Part shown: in pieces, positions 40,788-53,173 of the stretch | Position numbering within the stretch: the stretch's first letter is position 1 | How the letters are laid out: each line of letters begins with the position of its first letter | DNA from: Pezicula radicicola | Taxonomy: Eukaryota; Ascomycota; Leotiomycetes; Helotiales; Dermateaceae | Direction: 5' to 3' | Length of the DNA: 64,000 nucleotides | NCBI GenBank assembly: GCA_003008705.1 | Contig: PDUO01000015.1 | Coordinates: 625,290-689,289 of the forward strand | Made by a program: the position numbers and the translations under genes | Notes under the pieces: model-generated | Databases searched by the model: none | What the model saw: the letters and a program-made list of their open reading frames with translations, nothing else | What the model was told of the DNA's origin: nothing

Positions 40788-42626
40788 ATGGCAGACGCTG
40801 CAGACAAGGAAAAGGCCGATAAAATCGCGGCCGCGAGGAAACGTGTTAGTATATGTGGTGCTCATGGCCCAATCTTAAGCTTCAAGCTGACGATTTTGTC
40901 TCCAGGTTGAGCAATTGAAGAAGCAGAAGACCAAGAAGGCGGGCGGAAAGAAGGAAGAGAAGTCTGAAACTGCTTTGGAGAGCCCGAAGTTGGAGGAGAA
41001 AGCAGATGCGGAATCCCCAGCGGCAACTGGAGATGACGAGAAAGCAGAGGAGAATGGCTCTCCAAAGGATACAGAGGAGCCCTCTGGCCTAGGCGTAACT
41101 TCATTGCACCAGCGCAAACCCTCGTTATCAGTGCAATCGAAGATGCGATCATCCTCGTTCAGACAATCTATGTCCGGCCCTCTTTCGCCTGGCACCCCCG
41201 GCACCCCTGGCGTATTCAGTGCTGATGTCGACACGGCGCCCGAAATATATCGCAAGCAGGCAACAAGAATCGAGGAACTTGAGAAAGAAAATAAGAGGCT
41301 TGCAAAAGAAGCTCTAGATGGGGAAAAGCGTTGGAAGAAAGCCGAAGAGCAGCTCGAGGATCTGAGGGATGCTGATGGAGATTCTAAGACTGGTTCTACG
41401 GGAGGGTCATCAGAGGAGGTGCAAAAGCTAGTATGTATAAGAGCGCTTAGTCCATATATTCTTCTGTGGCTAACTTCATATTATAGAGGAATGAGATCGC
41501 TGCTCTTCAACGTCAAAATACACAGCTTCAAGTACAGTCATCACGGACTACAAGGCATGGTTCCTCCCCTTCCATGTCAACGACGAATGCTCCAGCAGAC
41601 CTCGAAGCCGAACTTCTTTCTAAAACAACCACAATAGAGTCTATGGAAATTGAGATATCAAATCTGAGGGCCCAAATGGAACGTGTAGCATCTGGGTCGT
41701 CGGTAGAGAAGGAACAGATTGCTGCCCTGGAGGACAAGCTTTTGAGAAGCGAACGCTCGGCAGTAGTAGCACAACGGGAGCTTGGTGATTTGAAAAGGAA
41801 TCTTGAACGGACTACTGAAAAGGCTGTCAAGGAAGGTAGCCAGAGAACATCAGCTGAGACTAAGTTACGGACTTTGGAGCGTGAGGTAGCTGAGTCTAAG
41901 ACCCTCAGTGAAGAATTACAGAAGAAAGTTGATGCCCTCGAGAAGAAGGTATCTACTCTCACTACACTGCATAAAGAGCATGATGCCCGGTCGCAAGCAC
42001 AAAAGAAGGAGCGAGAAAAGGCTGAGAAAGAGGCCTCTGACCTTCGAGCTCGACTAGCCGGAATTGAGAATGAGAACCTGCGCTTGAAGGAAGAGCGAGA
42101 GAGAACAAGAAAACGTGAAGCAACAGGAGTTGATGACGAAGGCGTTGACGAGCTCGAGGATGAAGAACGTGAACGTCTCGAACGGAAGGTTCGTGATCTG
42201 GAAGGCGAAATCCACGAGCTACGGAGAGGTTTGTGGCGCGACCGGAGAAATCTGCTTGATGGTGAAGAGTCATCTGGTGTCACAAGCCCTGGTGCAAGAT
42301 TCACAGACGTGGATCTAGGAGGTAGCTTGTCGCCGGATAGGAGGAGGAGTCTCGCCCCTGCTGGCAAGGGATTTGGGGATTACCTTGCTAGTGGATTCAA
42401 TGCCATCGCTGGAGTGGGCCAAGACGACGTGTTATTAGAGGACGATGAACTATTGGACTTTGATGAGGATGCGTTTAGGCTTGCGCAAGAAGAGGAAGCG
42501 AAGAAGAGATTGGAGAGGGTTAAGGATATCAAGAGAGGCTTGAAGGATTGGGAAGGCTTCAGGCTGGACTTAGTCGAAACGAGAAGGGGAGGTGGCGATG
42601 GTATTGGGGAAATCTTCGAGGTTTGA
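40788..42626 (+). CDS. Long coiled-coil protein (golgin/M-protein-like)
   Basis: Three exons, 40788-40844, 40906-41430 and 41487-42626, encode 573 aa. The N-terminus (MADAADKEKADKIAAARKR followed by VEQLKKQKTKKAGGKKEE) is strongly charged. A Ser/Pro-rich segment follows (SPGTPGTPGVFS). Heptad-rich coiled coil then runs from about residue 165 to 400, with runs such as RIEELEKENKRLAKEA and LEKKVSTLTTLHKEH. The C-terminal part contains a conserved-looking GFGDYLASGFNAIAG block and an acidic stretch (DDVLLEDDELLDFDEDAF). Such proteins are often annotated as golgin-like or M-protein-repeat proteins, but the sequence alone supports only a structural or tethering role. The large minus-strand frame within exon 3 is a shadow of the Glu/Arg-rich coding strand. 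Confidence 0.8.
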
Positions 42627-43163
42627 GGTGGCATATCGCTGTTAATTGTATGACTTGTTTGAATAGACAGTGCTGTCGAGGAGATCCAATGGCAAAGTAC
42701 CTAATTTCTGAGAACAAGCTTTAAATCAAAATACCGGAATCAAGTGAGTTACTCCAGCTTAGTAAGTTGCTCAAATAAGTCACAAGTCAGTTACTTAAAT
42801 GGGTTGGTTAGTCAAACAGGTTCTCAAATCAAGTGGACTACCAAAATAAAGAAGATATGAAGAGGCTTGAAAGTTTCTATATGCAACCTCGGTGACAGAA
42901 GAATATTCAAAATTGACTTGTATTATCCATACTGTAGGCGAGCGCCGCTCCCCCCTTTTCCACTACCGATGATCCCTGTGCTTAGTGTATCTTATCAACC
43001 CCACCAAAGCTACCGTTCCTGAACTCCTTCCTATCTTGACATATTTGAAAATGGGATTCGCGTTGGAAACCTGCAGTTCTATTTGAAAATCTCAAGAATG
43101 CTCTCCTTCTCCTCTTAACATCCCACGAAACTCAGAAGCGCTCCTCCCACGAAGTCTGCAAGC
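42627..43163. repeat. Intergenic region with diverged 18-bp-unit array
   Basis: At 42725-42850 there is a diverged array (read on the minus strand: units like GAGTAACTCACTTGATT) preceded by CAAAATACCGG. It has no clear TACCGTAC ends. The remainder is the promoter of the adenosine deaminase-like gene. Confidence 0.55.
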
Positions 43164-45002
43164 ATGGCTCGAGTAAGAGAACTAGACTGGCCATCGCGCA
43201 TGCCAGAAGATGAATGGGAAGAGGTCGCAGCAGGGGTTCCTTCTAAGGACGAGCCATTCATAAATAAATACGTCATGGGGAGAGAAGCACTGATAGAGCA
43301 GGAGAAGAAGCAGCGGAGTGGTAATAATGCCTGCCACTTCGATATTCATTGATTGAGACTAATTTGGAATACAGACCATACTTTCAGACAAGGACTATCA
43401 CCTCTAGCCAAAGAGGCATGCGACATCGTTGGACGAATCCGAGATGAGGAACAACGGACCATTTGGACTGCGGAGTTCGAGGACTGCCTCGCGCAGAAGA
43501 CGGGCGCAAACATCTATCCAGGCATGATGTTCTCGCTCGCAAAAGAACGAATGGAGAAGACAAAGCTATGGCAGATCATAAGGAAAATGCCAAAGGGTGC
43601 CCTGTTACATGCACACATGGATGCTATGGTGGATTTTCAATATCTTTTTAAAGTCCTACTTGAGACGCCGGGCATGCACATCCACTGTTTACAGCCTCTT
43701 TCCAATCCACAAGCACTCGAGGTTGGTGCTGTTAAATTTCGATTCTTGAAAAGCGAGAGAAAGGAGGGCTCCATATGGAGTGCCGATTACGTTCCAAAGA
43801 CACCTATCCTTCTCACCCAAGCGGCGGATAGTTTCCCTAATGGCGGGAGGATGGGATTTATTGCTTGGTTGATAGACCGTTGCACGATTACGAACACGGA
43901 GTCAATAGAGCATCATCATGGCGTCGATGCTGTTTGGAGAAAGTTCTCGTCAGTCTTTACAATTCTGAATACAATTATCTTTTATGAGCCTATCTTCAGG
44001 AAGTTCATGAGACGCATGATGCAGCAACTTCTTGCAGATGGTGTGAAATGGGTAGACATGAGACTTGCCTTCACGTTCAGCTATTATAGAGAAGGCCAAG
44101 AAAAAAGAGAAGATACTTTTGGGGAGCTGTTCAGAGTTTTCGGAGAAGAAATTGAAAACTTCAAGGCCTCTGAGGAGGGCAAGGAATTCTGGGGCATGAG
44201 AATGATCTGGACAGGAATCAGAGTTTTGGACCAAAGAAAGATTGTTGAGGATATGGATGCATGCATCGCAGTAAAGCTCGCCTACCCTCATCTAATATCA
44301 GGTTATGATCTTGTAGGGCAAGAGGATGCCGGCCGGCCACTTAAAGATATTCTCCCAGAGCTATTCTGGTTCCGCAAACAGTGTGCGCAGGAGAAGATCG
44401 ATATCCCCTTCTTCTTCCACGCCGGTGAGTGCCTCGGTGATGGCAGCGACACGGACAATAATCTCTTTGACGCTGTCCTTCTCGGAACCAGACGAATAGG
44501 CCACGGCTTTTCTCTATATAAGCACCCCCTTCTCATCGACATGGTGAAAGACAAGAAAATCCTCGTCGAGAGTTGTCCTATATCAAACGAAGTGCTGCGT
44601 CTCTGTGCCTCTGTTTTGTCACATCCACTGCCAGCTCTGATTGCCCGAGGGGTCTCTTGCTCCCTGTGTAACGATGATCCAGCTATTCTAGGCCAAGACA
44701 CTGCTGGTATGACGCATGACTTCTGGCAAGCACTTCAGGCCTGGGATAATCTTGGGCTTGCAGGCTTGGGCTCACTTGCTGAGAACAGCATCAGATGGGC
44801 TGCCTTTGAAGACCAGTCAAATGCGGACTGGATCAAGGACATCAAAGAGGCTTCAGTTGGAGGTGGCATCAAGGCCAAGCGGCTGCAGCAGTGGAACGTG
44901 GAGTGGGAACAGTTCTGCCTATGGATTGTCACTGAGTTTGGCGAGGATGAAGAAGGCTTGCAGAAAATTATGAAGGAAACAAGCCTTGATGCTCAGAATT
45001 AA
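43164..45002 (+). CDS. Adenosine deaminase-related growth factor (ADGF/CECR1-like) deaminase
   Basis: Two exons, 43164-43320 and 43375-45002, encode 594 aa; the 54-nt intron splits an Asp codon. The protein should hydrolyse adenosine to inosine and ammonia, using Zn2+. All metal and catalytic motifs are present: H131-A-H133 in LLHAHMDA, H401 and Glu in FFHAGE, H429 in RRIGHGFSL, SCPISNE, and D486/D487 in CNDDPAIL. The extended N-terminus and the length of nearly 600 aa place it with the ADGF/ADA2 subgroup rather than the short cytosolic ADA. Animal ADGF is secreted, but here no signal peptide is seen (MARVRELDWPSRMPEDEWEE), so it is probably intracellular. Function in purine salvage is inferred from the family. 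Confidence 0.9.
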
Positions 45003-45866
45003 GCGATGAGCTTCAAGTTGATAGGGGGGAGCATTTTGGCGTTTAGGAATCTGAGGGGTTAGAGTAGCATACCCTTAACGGTCTGGGGTAGATGGCTTTT
45101 ATTCCCAAGGATATTTAACAGCCTGGAAGTCTAATTTCAACATTAGAAACTATGTAGAAGTCCTATAGCTTCTCATACACTCCAGCTTGGGTGAAAGAAA
45201 AATTATATCACGTGAGTAAATTCAGGAATAAATTGAATTCAGGAGGACAAGCTCGGCTAAGTTACATCATGGCTTTGCTACCTATCCACCTACATTCTTT
45301 CACCTACCTTTTCTTTGTACACACTTCAGTTGAGCTCGGTTAATTTTATGAGTTTAGCAATACATCTCCAACTTAGACCTATAAAATACGGATGAAAAGG
45401 GTCGCACTAATAGTCCAAGGGGCAGAGACTTTGTTGCCTTTATAGTTGCCCCACCATGACTCGTTATCAATGCACCCTAGACGACCCATGCTCTCCCGAT
45501 AACACAATCTCGTCACGAGCGATCGACATACGCATACGGTACAACACAAGTCACCACGACTATTGTTGACCGGCGCCCCAGATCTGCTGGCACGTTGGCG
45601 CTACTATTGTACGTACCATAGCGTCTCCAGACCCCACGTCAACATTATTCACTTGCATACGTCCTTCTCCTGAGACCCTGACACTAAACACGACCTTACC
45701 TTCCTAAAGATGGTGGCCGCCAGGCACGGAGTTTTGTTCGACATCAAGCACGAGGCGTCAACCAGGCGCAGTTACTGAGACGTCAAAGACCGGAATTTCC
45801 ATTTGCCTCTAAGAGAGGGTCGACTTCAGGTTCCTACGGGAATCGACTCCACGACTTCCTCTCATC
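45003..45866. other. Intergenic region, ATG2 promoter
   Basis: About 860 bp without coding potential; it holds the deaminase 3' end and the ATG2 promoter. No repeats of the dispersed family seen. Confidence 0.4.
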
Positions 45867-48800
45867 ATGGCGTCCTATTTCCAGTCGTACTTCCGGGCGT
45901 CGTCCATGCCGAAACGGCTTCTACAGTACGCTCTCTCACGGCTTGAGATTCTAGATACAGAGGCTCTTGGTCTAGACAACCTTGATATTGCATGGGGCAA
46001 GAACAGCGAGTTTGTATTTAGAGATGTCGGATTAAAACTACGGGTCAGTGTTTATATATCTTTAGAGAGCTTTCGGCAATACTGATGGGGCGTTGTGACT
46101 TTAGAAACTGGAAGCTCTCCTTCAACTTCCACCATCCTTCGAATTTTCCAAAGCCAAAGTATTACTTCTGCGGATCACTATACCGGTCGATATCTACAGC
46201 AGTCCGATATTAGTGGAAGTGGATGGTGTAGAATGTCAACTCCGTGTACCAGGGGGCAAAACTGGAGGTGGCCCTACATCTCCTACAAACCACGACCGGA
46301 ACCAAAGGAGGTCTACGCCAAAGAAATCAGCTGCAGATCAGTCGCATACGAAAATTCACCATGCAAGGAGGGGGTCTGACTTCGTGGACGATGAGGATGA
46401 ATTGGAAATTGCAATCCCCACGGCTGCAGATCTGGCACAATCTTTCTTGCAGACTGAACCAAAGGCGGAGAAGGCCGAGCTTGAGGCTGCAATCATTTTA
46501 AAAACACAAGACCTGGCATCTTCGATGAGCAGTGATGATGGAGAAGAGATTCCTGTTGGAACGGGCACTGCATTATCGCTTCCGGCTTTCATGACCAATT
46601 TCCTACAGGGAGTTGTGGATCGTCTGCGAGTTAAGGTGCGCGGGATAAGTCTAAATCTGGATGTCGACATTCCAAACGAGTCCGGGCAAGCAAGTCCTTC
46701 TCTCACAACGGATCCAGTAACCGTCCAGATAAAGATCGACGATGTAGATATTGAAGGAGTAACACATGAAGCAAAGGACTCTGAGAGGGCAGAGTCCAAA
46801 CCTGTCCCCAAGCATGGAAAGCGCCTCATATTTCTAAGCAAAATACGGGGAGTTTTAATTACAGAGGCCAATGTTTTCTCAAGTTTAGCTCGATCTTCCA
46901 CTTTTTCTTCGCCAGTAACTACGCATTCCGAACTTTTCAACGACCGTAAATCGTCTTCAAAGTATTCGAGCGCCCGAGAAAGCTGCCATAAGTCCCTAGA
47001 TGAAAGTATATCTCCCGAGCAGACGTCTGTTTTGTCGTCTCGCCGGCTCTCGTCAGGATCTGGGCCTCCCATAAGTGATTCGAATCAGATGCATGCCTCA
47101 GTTATAGCCAGCGATAGTGGAAGATTTGATGATGCCTCAGACGATGGAGCAGATTCGGATTCAGATAGTATTCCGCCTGCAGACCTCCTTGTAAGCGCAA
47201 TGGCAGAGAGTATTTACGATAATTCGGCATATCTTGACCAGATTACCCCAAGTCGATATGCGGATGACGACGAGAGTGTCGAAGGCAGTCAGTCCCTCCG
47301 ATTTGGAAAGGAAGTCCCTACTGGATTAGGGTTAAGAACCTCACCAATGTCTACGCCTAGAGCTTCGACACCCCTACTTCCACAGATGGAGGAAGGTTCA
47401 AACTACTTTGCGTCTCGGGAAAGCAAACCACCCGGTGCTAGTTCAATGCTTTATTCTGTTGCATTGCCTCGAAGAGAACGCCCAAGATTCTCAGAACAGC
47501 GAGTGTCACAATCGCAACCTACGCTGCCAGCAGATTCGCTTGCTCCTACGGAAAGTTTCAGCAGGTCTCGTCAAGAAGTACACCTAGTATCTAGAAGTAT
47601 TTCCCATGGCGATGCTACAAGCGATGACGGAAGCGAGGCATCTACGCCCTTGGGTGAAGATCTTGCGGAGTCACAATTATTTAGCCATGAAGATGCAGAA
47701 AGTATGTACATGAGCGCAATCTCCCATGGTTCCTCGCCAGGTGCTAGGGTACCTGGCGGCTGGGCTAGCTCAGATCACGGCGACGATACTGCGGAGCCTG
47801 GTCCAGCCAGTCCACTATCCCCAGAAGCAACTGATGAGCCGCTAGATAATCTTGAGCATGCTCGGCATATTGCGCCTCCGGCAAACTCATCCGAGTTCCA
47901 CGATACTGAGGAATCTACAAGTCAAGCCTCAGCATCCCCACAACAATCGAGAATAATTTTATCAGCTATGCCTGCCCCTGCTGCGAGTCCGAACACTCCA
48001 GCTCTACCGCAGGACCCAAGCAATGTATCGGAGCGTTCAGCCACATCTTCTGAAGACTTCACACGGATGACCAAGCAGATCTTTTCTCTGGATCAAATTG
48101 CAATCTATATTCCTGGCACTAGCACTCCAACGGAAATTATCTCAGAATCTCCTGATCTTGCCTATGGAAGCGGATATGGCAGCACAATGTTCGCTTCTAA
48201 TGATGAACATAATGGATCCTCTTATTCCGTAGCACCTGGCATTCCCGGAGCCTTCTCCGTTCACGAAGCGCGTAGACCTCCACCACCGAGAGCTGCAGTT
48301 CCTCCCCTAAAAGCTCCCAACCCCCCATCTACTTCTCCTTACGATCCTTCAATCGAAGTTACCCTTGGACGGTTGCTCACACAATTTGACATATCAGTTG
48401 GGAGGCTCATTTGGAGGCTCGTCTGCAAAATTCAAGAAGCCCTCAAACAAATGCCCGCAGCACCGTCGCAAACAACAAGCGACGAGTCGAGTTCCTCCGA
48501 TAAGCATTTCAAGATCAGAGCAGAACAAATATCTGTCAAATTCCTGGAAAGACTTCAAGGCACTTCAGGCTTTCCGGTTCCCACGTTGGCTAGTGAGCAG
48601 TGGTCCAATCCACCCGAAGCGGATATTCTTCTACGCACTACTTTCAAGGGCCTTGACATTACGTCTGATCTTTCTGAAGCATTGACTAAGACAAGTCTGA
48701 CGCTACAGAAGTTTAGTTTTGGTTATGCACAGGAAGACATTGTTTCTTTCAATGCAGATCTACAGATGCGAGCTTCGGTCCGAGATCTAGCAGCGTCGGC

Positions 48801-51800
48801 TGGCGTTGATCTTTCTGTGAAAATATACCAAACCTCAGATACGACTCGTTGCGAAATCAGCACATTACCCCTACATGTCTCCATAGACTTGCAAAGACTG
48901 GATGAGACGTTCAGCTGGTTTGGTGGCCTTAGCAGCGTTCTGAACATGGGTAGCTCAATGGTATCAAATGCAACTATCACCTCAGCGAGTCCGAGCCCCA
49001 GCAAACCAAAACCACGTGGTGTACGATTTGAAGCTCCCATTAAGCCTGACGATAAGTCTTTGGCCGCACAGAATAAGGTAGACGCCAGAATTGGAGGCTT
49101 CATTCTTGACCTAGTGGGCAAAGACTGCAGCATTGGAGTAGAAACCTCTTCGGTTAAGATTGTTAGCCGTGATGAAGGTATAGGAGTCTCGATCCAGAAA
49201 ATAAGGTTGTCTGGGCCACATCTACGACTTTCGAATAATGACCCAGCCATTGTTACAGAGATCATAGCAACTCGCATCGAATTTCTTCCCACACCCAAAG
49301 ACGTTGATCTCGACCGCCTTCTTTCGCTTATCACACCTTCAAAAGCCAAGTATGATCAACATGATGACATTCTGCTTGATACTCTCTTGCGTCAAAGGAA
49401 ACAGGGTGCAGTCCTCAGACTCACTGTCGATGAATTCAAGACTCGCATAGGGCATCTCGACGAGCTGAACTACCTCCCAGAGCTTGGAGAGGAAATTTCA
49501 AGGCTTTCTACTGTTGCAAAATATTTGCCTGATGACGACCGGCCTGGCTTATTATCACTAATTACTGTTCGACGTTTCAATACTCAGGTAGATGTTGGTC
49601 AAAGCGTAGGGACCTTACAGCTTGCTTCAACGGATATCGAAATTGCCCAGATCAGTTTGCCAGCACTTGTAGCCCTGAGCATCAGCACGGTATCTGCTCA
49701 CCGCAACGGCTCAGAAGAGCTTCTTGGTGCAGCCACTGATGCTGAACTACGCGAACCAAGAGCTAGAGCGCCAGCCATAATGGCAAGAATGATTGGCGAT
49801 GAAATGGAACCCATTGTTAAAATCAAGCTGTGGAACTTAAAGGTGGAGTATAGAGTCCCTACGTTGATGGCTATACTGGGCCTTTCTGAGGGTGCGACGG
49901 CCGAAGATCTCTCAGCAAGCCTTAATGCATCAGTTGCTACACTCACAGGCTTAGCACGGCAACAGAATCCTGTACCTCAAAAACATACCGCGATAGCAGT
50001 GGATCTGGAATCAGGAAAGAAGCCTATGACGATCGATGTTGTCCTTCGTGATTGTATCGTGGGCTTAAACCCTCTAGGTCTGCCCTCGCAAGTTCTTCTG
50101 GTTCTGACTGAGTCGCACATTGCGGCGGTGTTACCAAAGGATCAAAATAGTAATGCAACGGTCGATATCGGCAAGGCGTCCATTTTAGTCATCGACAATG
50201 TAGCACACCTAGCATCTGGAAACCACTCAAGTAGACCAAGGCGTGAGTCTTTCGATGGTGGCAGCAGTCAAGTTGCGGATCTCTGCAGCACGGGGTTTGT
50301 GTCCGTGGGTTACATGTCGTCAGCCAAAGCCATAATACATGTCACAAGCAATAATGGCGACCAGTCCATCGACGTAGAGCTTCGTGATGATCTCTTTGTT
50401 TTGGAGTCCTGCGCCGACTCAACCCAAACATTGATAGCTACATTGAATGGGTTGACACCACCAACGCCTCCGAGCAAAGAAACGAAGTATCGAACAAAGG
50501 TTATTCCGGTCAAGGACCTCCTTGCATCGCTATCAGGCGATGCCTTTGGAACTGCAGAAGGAGAATATGATTTCGATGACGATTTCGGCTTAGGTCCAGT
50601 CCCAGAGGAAGGCACCGAAGAAGATATTGGCGATCTAGAATTCGATTCTCATTACATTAAGGATGGATCTAGCCTGGAAGATTATGACGAAGCAAGATCG
50701 GAATCCGAATATGGGGACGAGTCTCTAGCTTCTGTTCAGCTTACGTCTCGAGATACCCACGACGGTGTCCTCCTGGAAAGCTTCGCCGAGGAAGAAGAAG
50801 AACTGGAAAATGAACCACTTGATTTTCAGGAAAATCACTTTGGCAGCGGTTCAGTGCTTGAGGGAACAGCCCATCAATGGAACTCGGCCAAGAATACGTA
50901 CGACAAATCAAATGCCTTCAAGGTCCGGAAGAGCCCATTTAAGGTTTGTGTTCGTGATGTACATGTGATATGGAACTTGTTTGACGGTTACGACTGGCAA
51001 CACACTCGAGATACCATCACAAGGGCTGTTCAGGACGTGGAATCAAAAGCAATTGAGAAGCGAAGTCGGAGTGAGAGACGGCCACAATTTGAACAGGATT
51101 TTGATGAAGAAGAGACGGTCATCGGAGATTTTCTGTTCAACTCGATTTATATCGGCATCCCTGCGAACCGAGATCCCCGGGAGCTTGCAGCGGCAATCAA
51201 CCAAGGGCTCAATGATGACGCCACGGAGACGGAATCCGTTGCAACAACAACATTCTCTTCATCGCCTAGCAGGCAAGGAGGTTCTCGAAGGGTTAAGCCT
51301 AAAAAGCTACGTCTTAATAGAAGCAAGCATCATAAGATAACTTTCGAGTTACGTGGTGTCTGTGTGGATCTTGTCACATTCCCTCCTGGTAGCGGTGAGA
51401 CTCAGAGCTCAATCGATGTTAGAGTACACGATTTTGAGATCTTTGACCACATTCCGACGTCAACATGGAGAAAGTTCGCGACATACATGCACGATGCTGG
51501 GGAGAGAGAAACTGGCGCCAGTCAGATTCATATTGAAATTCTCAATGTCAAGCCAATCCCTGAGCTAGCTGCTTCTGAGATTGTTCTCAAAGCAACCGTT
51601 CTACCTCTCCGACTACACGTTGACCAAGATGCTCTTGATTTTATCACCAGGTTTTTTGAATTCAAAGATGACTCTGTTACCAAAGATGCGGGTCCAGGCG
51701 ATGTTCCATTCCTTCAGCGAGTGGAAGTTAATTCAGTCCAAGTCAAACTAGACTTCAAGCCAAAGCGGGTTGATTATGCTGGTCTTCGGTCTGGTCATAC

Positions 51801-52597
51801 TACTGAATTCATGAACTTTTTGATTTTGGACGAGGCAGATATGGTCTTGCGGCACACTATCATCTACGGTGTTTCCGGATTCGACAAGATGGGGAAGTGC
51901 CTCAATGACATATGGATGCCTGACATAAAGCGCAATCAACTTCCAGGTATCCTGGCCGGTTTAGCACCTGTCCGATCTCTGGTCAATGTTGGAGGAGGGC
52001 TTCAACAACTTGTCGTCGTGCCATTGCACGAGTACAAGAAAGACGGCCGTGTTGTTCGTAGCATATCTAAAGGTGCCGCCGCCTTTGCCAAAACAACGGG
52101 AACTGAATTGGTTAAACTGGGAGCAAAGGTTGCCATTGGAATGCAAACGGTTCTCCAAGGTGCAGAAGGTTTCCTTGGTCAAGGAGGAGGAGAGCACCAT
52201 TCTCAAACTGGCTTTGAAACAGATGAATCAGAGGAAGAAAGTAAACAGATCAGTTTGTATGCCAATCAACCTGTTGGAGTATTCCAGGGCCTGAGAGGTG
52301 GATATGCCGGTCTCCAGAGGGACCTACTTATCGCCAGGGATGCTATTATTGCAGTGCCAGGTGAAGTAATGGAAGAAGGTACCGCAGCAGGTGTTCTGCG
52401 TGCAGTTCGTAAGCATGCTCCAACTGTAATATTGAGGCCTGCCATTGGAGTAGCCAAGGCAGGAGGTCAGATCCTCATGGGTGCTACTAACTCGATGGAT
52501 CCTACAAATTTGAAGAAAGCTGGCGATGTAAGTTGATTCTTGGCCACAATACAGAAAATTCGAACTAACATTCTTTTAGAAATACAAAAGCCACTAA
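45867..52597 (+). CDS. ATG2: Autophagy-related protein 2 (ATG2), lipid-transfer protein
   Basis: Three exons, 45867-46043, 46105-52527 and 52580-52597, encode 2205 aa. The N-terminus [20 protein letters not shown], then [20 protein letters not shown], is the chorein-type N-terminal region characteristic of ATG2. It continues across the first intron into [23 protein letters not shown]2 bridges the ER and the growing autophagosome and transfers phospholipids, together with ATG9 and the PROPPIN ATG18. The middle is a long Ser/Pro-rich insertion (about residues 190-680), followed by beta-rich repeats and the conserved C-terminal region ([50 protein letters not shown]). The last intron puts only the five residues KYKSH and the stop in the terminal exon. 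Reading through instead would end the protein two residues after GDV-like sequence. Confidence 0.93.
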
Positions 52598-53001
52598 GGT
52601 CATGAAGCTTACGAATTTCTTCAAGGGTACTGGCGCATTGCGGATTTTGCATCAAGATTGAGGATATCATTATACGGTAGCATTTCTGCAGCATTCGTCT
52701 TGCCCTAGGAGTTTTGGCATTTTGTAGGATGGAATTGGCGCCCAGGAGTGGGATATCAAAGACTCAATTGAATTCACTATGTTTGCTATAATGTCTTTTA
52801 GACGAATACTAAATTGAAGGATCTCTACACTCAACGCAGTCTCACTCCTTCACTTGACTCATTTTAATAAAGCTCTTGATTGAGAGGCTGGATAATCTCT
52901 AAATACTATACTTTCCTCTGTAAATTGCATTCCCTGCCTCGTGAGTATATCTAAAAGTATATAAAAGTAGTATCATACGAACATAGTAACGTTATGTTGG
53001 G
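52598..53001. other. ATG2 3' region
   Basis: Non-coding sequence containing the transcript end; nothing else recognised. Confidence 0.35.
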
Positions 53002-53173
53002 TACCTTACGAATTAGTCTAGGAGATCATGTTGAATAGCTATCTATTCAGGCATAAGAGATGGAGTTGAGTAACTTACTTGATCTAAGTAACTCACTTGA
53101 TTTAACTTAGTTGACTTCGGTAACTCAGTTGCTGTAATCAAAAATGATCTCTTATAAAGCAATTCGTACAGTA
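53002..53173. mobile_element. Small TIR element with 18-bp internal repeats, copy 3
   Basis: 172 bp. The left end TACCTTACGAATTAGTCTA is a diverged TACCGTACGAATTGGTTTA. The right end AAGCAATTCGTACAGTA is its inverse. The interior holds GAGTAACTTACTTGATCT, AAGTAACTCACTTGATTT and degenerate units. It shares with copy 4 an AGCTATCTATT word inside the left end. Further units continue outside the right end (53178-53245). Confidence 0.75.

Noticed and set aside
41528..42367. 279-codon minus-strand Ser/Arg-rich frame
   Set aside because: Antisense shadow of the Glu/Arg-rich coiled-coil coding strand.
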